NCBI GenBank assembly: GCA_910576855.1
Contig: CAJTJP010000010.1
Coordinates: 25,555-89,554, forward strand
Origin: Erysipelotrichales bacterium
GTDB lineage: Bacteria; Bacillota_I; Bacilli_A; Erysipelotrichales; Erysipelotrichaceae
Direction: 5' to 3'
Length of the DNA: 64,000 nucleotides
Shown piece after piece: positions 17,377 through 23,511 of the stretch; position 1 is the stretch's first letter, and each line of letters starts with the position of its first letter. The translations under genes were made by a program, and so were the position numbers. Under the pieces are notes generated by a model, which had not been told where the DNA came from, ran no database searches, and saw only the letters and a list, made by a program, of their open reading frames with translations.

Positions 17377-18570
17377 ATGAAAAAAATACTTAGCTTATTT
17401 ATAGCCGTTTTATTAGGCTTATCCGTTGGCTTAATGAATGTACAGGCAGAAACAAAGGAACCGCAGAAAAATGAGGAGAATACGAAAAACAATGCTGATT
17501 TAGCGAAAAGTGCAAAAGCTGCATATTTAATGGAATATTCAAGCGGCAAGATGATCTATGCGAAAAATGAGCATGAAAAGCTGTATCCGGCATCAATGAC
17601 AAAGATGATGGGCTTATTATTGATCTATGAGGCATTGAATGACGGAAAATTAAAATGGGACGATGTGGTAACGACAAGCGAGCATGCCGCAAGCATGGGC
17701 GGCAGTCAGGTATTCCTAGAGGTCAATGAACAGATGAGTGTACGCGATATGGTAAAAAGCATCTGTATCGCATCGGCAAATGATGCGATGGTGGCGATGG
17801 CGGAAAAAATCGGCGGTACGCATGAGCATTTTGTACAGCTGATGAATGATAAGGCCAAGCAGCTGCAGTTAAAGGAAACACATTTTATGAATGCGACCGG
17901 TCTGCATGATCCCGAGCATTATACAAGTGCATACGATATGGCGATGATTGCGAAGGCATTGATTAAAGAGGGAGATAAGGAACTGCTTGATATCACATCT
18001 ACGTATGATGCGTATATTCGTGAAAACAGCGATAATAAATTCTGGCTCGTTAATACAAATAAGCTGATTAAGCAATATCCGGGTGTGGACGGCTTAAAGA
18101 CCGGCTTTACGCAAGAGGCGATGTCATGTATTACGGTAACGGCACAAAAGGACAGCCTCAGATTGATCAGTGTCGTGATGGGAGAACCGTCCTCAAAGCA
18201 GCGAAATGCGGAAATTAAAACGATGCTGGACTATGGCTTCTCACAGTTTGAACACGGACTGTTATATCCTGCTGATACGGTGATTGAAACAAAACAGCTT
18301 GATAACGGTAAGCCTGACAAGGTGAATTTGATTACCACTAAGGATATTCGCTATGTATTTGAAAAGGGAACACAGCCGAAGGAAGCGGATCGTAAGGTTG
18401 AAATCATAAAACCGAATTTACCTTATCTGCGCGGTGATATTGTAGGCAAGGTTACGATTACGATGGACGACGGCTTTGTGGCGGAAAGCGATTTGACCGT
18501 AGATGCAGACGTTCAGCCGCTGGATTATTTTGATCTGTTTGTGAAAAGTTTTATTGACTTTCTGATTTAG
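17377..18570 (+). CDS. D-alanyl-D-alanine carboxypeptidase (DacA/DacF-type)
   Basis: A 397-aa penicillin-binding protein that trims the terminal D-Ala of peptidoglycan stem peptides. It has a signal peptide (residues 1-24), the catalytic SxxK as PASMTKMMG (Ser73, Lys76), the SxN motif CIASANDAM, and the KTG motif DGLKTGFT. The C-terminal beta domain ends in an amphipathic FDLFVKSFIDFLI, a typical membrane anchor. The start at 17377 follows GAGG; upstream in-frame codons look non-coding. In Bacillus dacF precedes spoIIA; here spoIIA lies 1.7 kb downstream, fitting a DacF-like role. Confidence 0.92.
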   Translation: MKKILSLFIAVLLGLSVGLMNVQAETKEPQKNEENTKNNADLAKSAKAAYLMEYSSGKMIYAKNEHEKLYPASMTKMMGLLLIYEALNDGKLKWDDVVTTSEHAASMGGSQVFLEVNEQMSVRDMVKSICIASANDAMVAMAEKIGGTHEHFVQLMNDKAKQLQLKETHFMNATGLHDPEHYTSAYDMAMIAKALIKEGDKELLDITSTYDAYIRENSDNKFWLVNTNKLIKQYPGVDGLKTGFTQEAMSCITVTAQKDSLRLISVVMGEPSSKQRNAEIKTMLDYGFSQFEHGLLYPADTVIETKQLDNGKPDKVNLITTKDIRYVFEKGTQPKEADRKVEIIKPNLPYLRGDIVGKVTITMDDGFVAESDLTVDADVQPLDYFDLFVKSFIDFLI

Positions 18571-18581
18571 GAAAATATAGT

Positions 18582-18610
18582 TTGACATATAGAATAAGAC
18601 GGGGTATAAT
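18582..18610 (+). promoter_or_regulatory. Perfect consensus SigA promoter for a small RNA
   Basis: TTGACA (18582-18587), exactly 17 nt, TATAAT (18605-18610). It is the strongest promoter seen in the window and has no ORF behind it; it leads into a structured RNA. Confidence 0.9.
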
Positions 18611-18616
18611 TACTTT

Positions 18617-18746
18617 GCAAATGTAAGACTGAGAATAGTAAAAATTCATTACTTCTCCAGACAGATTACCTCCCCCCATATACCCAGTAATTTGTCCCTC
18701 AGCATTTTGCGGAAAGTCTGTTTTCTGACAGGCTTTTCTTTTTTTA
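18617..18746 (+). ncRNA. Candidate structured small RNA with a C-rich anti-SD loop
   Basis: Predicted 5' end 7 nt after the -10, exactly at a closing stem. GCAAATG (18617-18623) pairs with CATTTTGC (18703-18710), and CTGAG (18629-18633) with CTCAG (18698-18702). Inside, GACAGATTAC (18660-18669) pairs fully with GTAATTTGTC (18687-18696), exposing a 17-nt loop with CTCCCCCC. A terminator stem GGAAAGTCTGT/ACAGGCTTTTC (18711-18738) and T-run end it. The loop with its 5' stem end gives ACCUCC, complementary to Shine-Dalgarno sequences, so post-transcriptional regulation is plausible. I do not recognise it as SRP RNA, tmRNA, RNase P or 6S RNA. Confidence 0.75.
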
Positions 18747-18838
18747 TATCGTGGTGTAATTGAACGGGGAAGAATCAGTAATCGTGAAAGAGGGGGATTG
18801 ATATAAAAGTTTTACGCAGCGACTTTCTGTCTTATCGC

Positions 18839-18921
18839 TCATGATTTGTGCAAAAGCTATTAAATCTCACTCATGTTTTGTGCAAATGAAGCTAAAACTC
18901 CCTCATCTTTTGTGAAAAGAG
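18839..18921 (+). repeat. Three ~20-nt direct repeats upstream of the ATPase promoter
   Basis: Imperfect copies CTCATGATTTGTGCAAAAG, CTCATGTTTTGTGCAAATG and CTCATCTTTTGTGAAAAG begin at 18839, 18870 and 18902. The 31-32 bp spacing is about three helical turns, and the array ends one base before the -35. This looks like a binding array for a regulator on one DNA face. Confidence 0.7.
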
Positions 18922-18950
18922 TTGCTTTATGTCTCAATTACGGCTATACT
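18922..18950 (+). promoter_or_regulatory. SigA promoter of the DUF4143-type ATPase
   Basis: TTGCTT (18922-18927), a 17-nt spacer, and TATACT (18945-18950), directly downstream of the three direct repeats and 25 nt before the ATG. Confidence 0.75.
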
Positions 18951-18974
18951 AATAATAAATAAGGAGTGATTGTC

Positions 18975-19899
18975 ATGCTGTATTTAAAAAGAAAAATAGA
19001 TACTTTTCTGGCTTCATGGAAAACCGATGCAGACAGAAAGCCGATCCTTGTAAAAGGACCGCGTCAGGTCGGAAAAACAGAATCTGTCAATCGCTTCGCT
19101 GCTTTGAACTATCAGTCTGTGATATATATCAATTTTGTCGAGGAACCGAAATATAAAACAATTACTGCAGACGGATATAAAGCAAAGGATATTGTGAAAA
19201 ACATATCAAGACTTGATCCGTCGAAACGCTTTATCCCAAATGAAACCTTGATTTTTTTTGATGAATTACAGGAGTTTCCCGAAATTACGACAGCACTTAA
19301 ATTTTTTAAGCTGGACGGCAGCTTTGATGTGATATGCAGCGGTTCCATGCTCGGAATCAATTATAAAAGAATTGAAAGCAACAGTGTCGGTTATAAGACA
19401 GATTATGAAATGAGCTCTTTAGATTTTGAGGAATATTTATGGGCAAAGGGCTATGATGATTCATTTACAGAGGATATGCTCGAACATATGAAGCAGTTGA
19501 TTCCGTTTAATCAAGCGGAAATGAATGTATGTTCCTCGCTGTTTCTTGATTTCTGTATATAGGCGGTATGCCGGCCGTAATCTGTGAATATATTGAAAAG
19601 GATACTTTCGAAGGCTCGACATCCATACAAAAGCAGCTGCTTTCCGATTATAAAGAGGATATCAGAAAATATGCAGAAGGCATGAAATCGTTCGTACCGC
19701 GAATTCATTGATTCCTATTGAAATAAAAGCAAATAACGGTGCCGCAAAATCGTTAAGAACTTTAATCAACAGTGATCATTATGCGGATATCAGCTTTGGT
19801 ATCAAGCTTACGGGAGGGAATATCGGTTATGCCGATCATATCTATACGTATCCTTATTTCTGTGCCTTTTTATTAAAGCGATGCTTGGCATCTCAATAA
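18975..19899 (+). pseudogene. Decayed AAA+ ATPase of the DUF4143 family
   Basis: The N-terminal ATPase part is clear: KRKIDTFLASWK, Walker A GPRQVGKTE, Walker B LIFFDELQEFPEI and SGSMLGINYKRIESNSVGYK. A frameshift near 19530-19562 moves the text into another frame (IGGMPAVICEYIEKD), which then stops near 19710. The DUF4143 C-terminus resumes from 19708 (IPIEIKANNGAAKSLRTLI to 19899). More than 100 residues are missing between the pieces. The intact family is ~430 aa and common in gut bacteria; role unclear. ATG 18975 follows AAGGAG. Promoter and repeats remain intact. Confidence 0.85.
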
Positions 19900-19932
19900 A
19901 TAAGCATCATCAAACAAGCATTAACTGATTTG

Positions 19933-19961
19933 GCTGCTTCTATACACGAGGCAGCTTTTTT
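19933..19961 (+). terminator. Terminator after the ATPase pseudogene
   Basis: GCTGCTTC (19933-19940) pairs with GAGGCAGC (19948-19955) followed by six T's. Confidence 0.85.
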
Positions 19962-20004
19962 CATGCTTGAATAAATAGGATTATATTCACTCATTATTAA
20001 CTGA

Positions 20005-20028
20005 CTATCAGTCGGCTTCCGCTGATAG
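20005..20028. other. Isolated hairpin in the gap before spoIIA
   Basis: CTATCAG (20005-20011) pairs with CTGATAG (20022-20028), with an inner CGG/CCG extending the stem. There is no T-run and no gene attached. The rest of 19962-20157 shows no coding signal. Confidence 0.4.
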
Positions 20029-20157
20029 AATTTAAATCATCGAGGCTCTCATACATCATTATCTTACTCTTTTGACATCGCTCGACATCTAAAACATTAC
20101 GCTTTCTTTTAAGACAGGATTACACTTGTGTGTGAAGCTTGCTTATGTAATGCTTAT

Positions 20158-20180
20158 CTGCACAAATGCAGCTTTTTTTT
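20158..20180 (+). terminator. Orphan terminator upstream of spoIIAA
   Basis: CTGCA (20158-20162), loop CAAA, TGCAG (20167-20171), then C and eight T's. No gene ends here, so it may close a short RNA or insulate spoIIA from upstream transcription. Confidence 0.6.
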
Positions 20181-20213
20181 CTGCTGTCTGAGTCATGTCT
20201 ATTTTTTACATGC

Positions 20214-20223
20214 TTTGTCGAAA
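20214..20223 (+). promoter_or_regulatory. Consensus Spo0A box upstream of spoIIAA
   Basis: TTTGTCGAAA contains the 0A-box consensus TTGTCGAA and lies about 60 nt before the spoIIAA start, ahead of a -10-like GATAAGAT around 20248-20255. Spo0A~P activates spoIIA in Bacillus and clostridia, so direct activation is likely here. Confidence 0.7.
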
Positions 20224-20283
20224 GCGTTATCGCATTTGAAAAAGCATGATAAGATGAACATGCAGAAAGGAATGATTGTTTTG

Positions 20284-20601
20284 ATGAAGCATCAAATGAT
20301 AGGAGGTACACTGTATTTTTATTTCTACGGTGATTTTGATAATCTGGCTGTAGCGAAAATCAAGGATACATGTATACAGCTGATCGACCATTTTGAACCG
20401 ACAGCCGTAAAGATGGATTTTGAGGAAGTCAGCTTTATTGACAGTACCGGTATCGGCTTTGTTCTGGCGCGATACAAGCAGTTAAAGAAGCTTGGAAGTG
20501 AACTGATTTTATGTAACTTATCAAGGGCAAATCAGACGTTATTTCATATGTCCGGGATATTTCAGATCATTTCCTATGAGAGAAGCGGGGTAAAACTATG
20601 A
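20284..20601 (+). CDS. spoIIAA: Anti-sigma F factor antagonist SpoIIAA
   Basis: About 105 aa, STAS domain. In the forespore the unphosphorylated protein binds SpoIIAB and frees sigma F. The phosphorylation loop is FIDSTGIG with Ser54 equivalent to the Bacillus Ser58; further matches are ARYKQLKKLG and FHMSGIFQII. The ATG at 20284 is chosen; TTG 20281 and ATG 20272 are alternatives, since AGAAAGG (20264-20270) is 13, 10 and 1 nt away. It overlaps spoIIAB by 4 nt (ATGA). Confidence 0.93.
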   Translation: MKHQMIGGTLYFYFYGDFDNLAVAKIKDTCIQLIDHFEPTAVKMDFEEVSFIDSTGIGFVLARYKQLKKLGSELILCNLSRANQTLFHMSGIFQIISYERSGVKL

Positions 20602-21038
20602 ATGAGATGACATTGAGATTTTTCAGCAAGCCGGTAAACGAGCCGTTTGCGCGAACAAGCATCGTAGCCTTTTTAATGCCGTTGAATCCAAGCGTAGAGG
20701 AAATCATGGAAATTAAAACGATGGTTGCGGAGGCAGTTACCAATGCGATGATTCACGGTTATGAGGGGCGTGAGGACGGCATTATTGAAATCAAGGCCGC
20801 ATATGATGAAAATAGCACACTGACCTTGACAGTACAGGATGAGGGCTGCGGTATTGCCGATATTGAGCTTGCGATGCAGCCGCTTTACACCAGCAAGGCA
20901 TATTTAGAGCGTTCGGGGATGGGAATGACGATTATGGATACCTTCGCTGATGATTTTAAGGTGAACAGCAGCGAGGGCAACGGTTGTATAGTACAGATGC
21001 GTAAACAGCTTCATGGACAAACAGAACCCGCTCACTAA
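20598..21038 (+). CDS. spoIIAB: Anti-sigma F factor / serine kinase SpoIIAB
   Basis: A 146-aa GHKL-fold kinase that holds sigma F inactive and phosphorylates SpoIIAA. The N box AEAVTNAMIHGYEG, the ATP-lid region DEGCGIADIELAMQP and the G2 box SGMGMTIMDTFADDF are all present. Length is normal. It overlaps spoIIAA by 4 nt and sigF by 26 nt, so the three are translated as a coupled unit. Confidence 0.95.
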   Translation: MNEMTLRFFSKPVNEPFARTSIVAFLMPLNPSVEEIMEIKTMVAEAVTNAMIHGYEGREDGIIEIKAAYDENSTLTLTVQDEGCGIADIELAMQPLYTSKAYLERSGMGMTIMDTFADDFKVNSSEGNGCIVQMRKQLHGQTEPAH

Positions 21039-21744
21039 TGAGGAGCTGATTGCCGAAATAAAAAAAGGGGATGAGGAGGCAAAAGAGGAATTTGTAAGAC
21101 GCAATACACCATTGATTTACGCATTGCTGAAACGATTTCACAAGCCTAAGGGGACAAATGAGGATTTATTTCAAATCGGCTGTATCGGCTTGATGAAGGC
21201 GTTGAATCACTTTGATTTCAGCTATCAGGTGAAATTTTCCACCTATGCCGTACCGATTATTCTGGGTGAAATCAAGCGGTATTTCCGTGATGAGGGCAGC
21301 ATGCGTATATCACGTTCGCTGAAGGAAGGCTATTTGGCGATGGTAAAGGCGAAAGAGGAGCTTGTACAGGTATTAGGCAGAGAAGCAACCTATCAGGAAA
21401 TCGCCGATCATCTTCATATTGATGTCAGCGATGTCATCTTAGCCTTTGAAGCGAATCAATTCGTTTATTCCCTCGATGAAACGATTTATGAAAATGACGG
21501 TTCACCGATTCATTTAGAGGATAAGGTAACGAAGCAGAAGCAGCGTGATATCGTACTGGAGTTGGCATTGAAAAAAGAAATGACGCGCTTGGATGAGCGA
21601 GAACGACTGCTGATCTATTATCGCTATGAAAAAAATATGAAGCAGGAGGAAATCGCAAAGCGGCTTCAGGTATCACAAGTTCAGGTCTCACGCTTGGAAA
21701 AGAAAATACTGGCGAAGCTGAAGGAACGTCTTGTGAGCGGATAA
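21013..21744 (+). CDS. sigF: Sporulation sigma factor F
   Basis: A 243-aa sigma-70 family factor that directs early forespore transcription. Region 2 is seen in NEDLFQIGCIGLMKALNHFD and FSTYAVPIILGEIKRYFRDE, region 3 around EATYQEIADHLHIDVSDV, and the region 4 helix-turn-helix in KQEEIAKRLQVSQVQVSRLE. The start at 21013 lies inside the 3' end of spoIIAB. A strong terminator follows. Its presence shows the organism is, or descends from, a spore former. Confidence 0.95.
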   Translation: MDKQNPLTNEELIAEIKKGDEEAKEEFVRRNTPLIYALLKRFHKPKGTNEDLFQIGCIGLMKALNHFDFSYQVKFSTYAVPIILGEIKRYFRDEGSMRISRSLKEGYLAMVKAKEELVQVLGREATYQEIADHLHIDVSDVILAFEANQFVYSLDETIYENDGSPIHLEDKVTKQKQRDIVLELALKKEMTRLDERERLLIYYRYEKNMKQEEIAKRLQVSQVQVSRLEKKILAKLKERLVSG

Positions 21745-21754
21745 GCAATAAAAT

Positions 21755-21790
21755 AAGGTATGAATCCGAATTGAATTCATACCTTTTTTT
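21755..21790 (+). terminator. Terminator of the spoIIA operon
   Basis: AAGGTATGAAT (21755-21765) pairs perfectly with ATTCATACCTT (21775-21785) followed by T's. Confidence 0.92.
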
Positions 21791-21926
21791 ATTCCTTATG
21801 CGAGACTGCCGCCGATCATAATTATCTTTCTTATATTAATAAGGGGGTGATGTGAAACAGTTTCATTAACAAGCACTGTGAATAAGCAAATCCTAACAGA
21901 GAAATCCCGTTTTTTATTTACACTTC

Positions 21927-22187
21927 TTATTTATTTGATTGATCTTCTTCTAAATCATCAAATAATTGCTTGATATGCACATTAAGCTTTTTCGCAATCA
22001 AATATAAGGTGTTCAGTGATATTGTTCTGAACGTATTGCTTTCTAAATCACTGATAAAGCCTTCGCTTAAATGGCACAGCTCGGCAAGCTCTGCTTGCTT
22101 AAGACCTTGTTGCTTCCGATATTTACGTATGTTTTTACCGACAATGATATAAATCACATTGTTGTCGGCCGTTTCTGTATGCTTCAT
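21927..22187 (-). CDS. Small XRE-family transcriptional regulator
   Basis: An 86-aa protein consisting almost only of a Cro/C1 helix-turn-helix (KNIRKYRKQQGLKQAELAEL, then CHLSEGFISDLESNTFRTIS) with a short acidic tail. Such small regulators often repress their own and the adjacent divergent gene. It is divergent from the AbrB-like gene, with a shared inverted repeat between them. Confidence 0.85.
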   Translation of the reverse strand: MKHTETADNNVIYIIVGKNIRKYRKQQGLKQAELAELCHLSEGFISDLESNTFRTISLNTLYLIAKKLNVHIKQLFDDLEEDQSNK

Positions 22188-22244
22188 ATTTTCACTTCCA
22201 ATTTTCCCAGTAATATTTTTTCATAAAATAACACATTTATACTC

Positions 22245-22271
22245 CGACAAATAGTCGAAGTGTGTTATAAT
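22245..22271 (+). promoter_or_regulatory. Inverted repeat and extended -10 of the AbrB-like gene
   Basis: CGACAAATAGTCG (22245-22257) is an inverted repeat overlapping the -35 position, and TGTTATAAT gives an extended -10 with TATAAT at 22266-22271. A likely operator for the divergent XRE protein or for AbrB itself. Confidence 0.6.
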
Positions 22272-22289
22272 ATAGGAGAAGAGAGGAGA

Positions 22290-22595
22290 ATGGGTGTAGA
22301 TATTATGAGTATAAAAAGAAAAGTGGATGACCTCGGAAGAATATGTATTCCCTCTGAGCTGCGCAATCAGCTTGGGATCGGGGCAAGTTCAAATGTAGAA
22401 ATCGATATCCGTGACGACAGTATAATCATAAAACCGACTTCTAATGATATTACTGATAAAATCAAATCAAAGATAGAAGTATTTCAAAATCAATTAAAAA
22501 GAAATATCGGTAAAAAAGAACGACTGCAGACTGAATATGCTTTAGAGGTTTTACAGGAATTGTTGAAATCTAATAAAAAGAAGCGAAAGTCGTAA
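22290..22595 (+). CDS. AbrB/SpoVT-domain transition-state-type regulator
   Basis: About 101 aa. Residues ~8-50 form a swapped-hairpin AbrB DNA-binding domain (KRKVDDLGRICIPSELRNQL and SSNVEIDIRDDSIIIKP); the rest is a Lys-rich helix likely for oligomerisation. The start at 22290 uses AGGAG at 22274-22278 (11 nt); ATG 22305 is an alternative. In Bacillus AbrB-type factors act in the transition to stationary phase and sporulation; being next to spoIIA is suggestive only. Confidence 0.85.
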   Translation: MGVDIMSIKRKVDDLGRICIPSELRNQLGIGASSNVEIDIRDDSIIIKPTSNDITDKIKSKIEVFQNQLKRNIGKKERLQTEYALEVLQELLKSNKKKRKS

Positions 22596-22697
22596 TAAAA
22601 TCAAGGGTGTTGCAGTCAGATCGTTTTTCAGTGTATCTTTTTTATGTGAAAGAAAAGCACCTGCAGCAATCAAATCGATGTGTAATAAAGCGCAAAT

Positions 22698-22724
22698 AAA
22701 AAGCTTCATTGCGAAGCTTTTTTT
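22698..22724. terminator. Bidirectional terminator
   Basis: AAAAAGCTTC (22698-22707) pairs with GAAGCTTTTT (22713-22722). It serves the AbrB-like gene and the convergent hemolysin III gene. Confidence 0.85.
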
Positions 22725-22726
22725 GT

Positions 22727-23386
22727 TTACATCAGGAATACGATGGCGATGATATGGGCTATTGACGCCAACATGATAAAGATATGCCAAATCATATGGA
22801 AATAACGATGCTGCGGTTTTGCGTAAAAGAAGGCGCCGATCGTATATAGGACACCGCCCAAAACAATCAAAGTGAGAAATAAAGGGGAAGCGACTGACAA
22901 CAGCTTCGGTAAAAAGAAGATTGCCGTCCAGCCCATTACCATATAGATCGTCATCGACAGAATCGGATAGCTGCGCTTTGAAATTGATTTTAATAAGATA
23001 CCGGCAATTACCATCGTCCATTCTATGATCAACAGAATCACAGCCTGCCAGCCCTTGACAAGCGTTATCGCAATCGGTGTATAGCTTCCGGCAATCGCCA
23101 ACAGGATACAGATATGATCCAATTTACGAAACACATATTTCTGTTCACTGTCATACGCCATACTGTGATAGATCGTTGAAATCAGAAACATCAGAAACAG
23201 ACAGATGATGAATACGGACACGCCGAATGAGCGCCACGCATCAGCGATACAATAAGAATAAACAGCCGAGAAAGGTAAAAACAACAGACATAAAATTGCC
23301 GCAACACCATGCGTAACGGCATTGCCGACCTCTTCGCCGAATGACAGGTGAAACATATTGCGCATTGTCTTTACTTCCTTTGTCAT
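22727..23386 (-). CDS. Hemolysin III / PAQR-family membrane protein (YqfA-like)
   Basis: A 219-aa protein with seven predicted membrane helices. The family's metal-site residues appear in STIYHSM, KLDHICILLAIAGSY and YFHMIWHIFIM (Ser/His/Asp/His/His). Bacterial members are labelled hemolysin III although most have no shown hemolytic role; they may be zinc-dependent membrane hydrolases. The start at 23386 follows GGAGG with 9-nt spacing; the longer frame lacks a ribosome site. Confidence 0.9.
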   Translation of the reverse strand: MTKEVKTMRNMFHLSFGEEVGNAVTHGVAAILCLLFLPFSAVYSYCIADAWRSFGVSVFIICLFLMFLISTIYHSMAYDSEQKYVFRKLDHICILLAIAGSYTPIAITLVKGWQAVILLIIEWTMVIAGILLKSISKRSYPILSMTIYMVMGWTAIFFLPKLLSVASPLFLTLIVLGGVLYTIGAFFYAKPQHRYFHMIWHIFIMLASIAHIIAIVFLM

Positions 23387-23447
23387 AAGCCGGTGCCTCC
23401 TTAAGTTTGCACTATTGTAACACAGTATACGCAAAACATCAATTTTG

Positions 23448-23456
23448 TGTTATAAT
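23448..23456 (+). promoter_or_regulatory. Extended -10 promoter ahead of smc
   Basis: TGTTATAAT with TATAAT at 23451-23456, 55 nt before the smc start. The -35 (TACGCA at 23428-23433) is poor, as tolerated by extended -10 promoters. Confidence 0.55.
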
Positions 23457-23511
23457 ATATGTTGGATTGAACTGTAATATAAATTTATATGCAAATGACA
23501 GGAGGACTGTT

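Noticed and set aside
18617..18746. Identification as 6S or SRP RNA
   Set aside because: It lacks the SRP GGUCAGG-type tetraloop region and the symmetrical 6S bubble; kept as unassigned, pending a covariance search.
18839..18921. Three repeats as a mini CRISPR array
   Set aside because: Only three imperfect copies, intervals of ~12 nt, no leader or cas genes; promoter-linked operator sites fit better.
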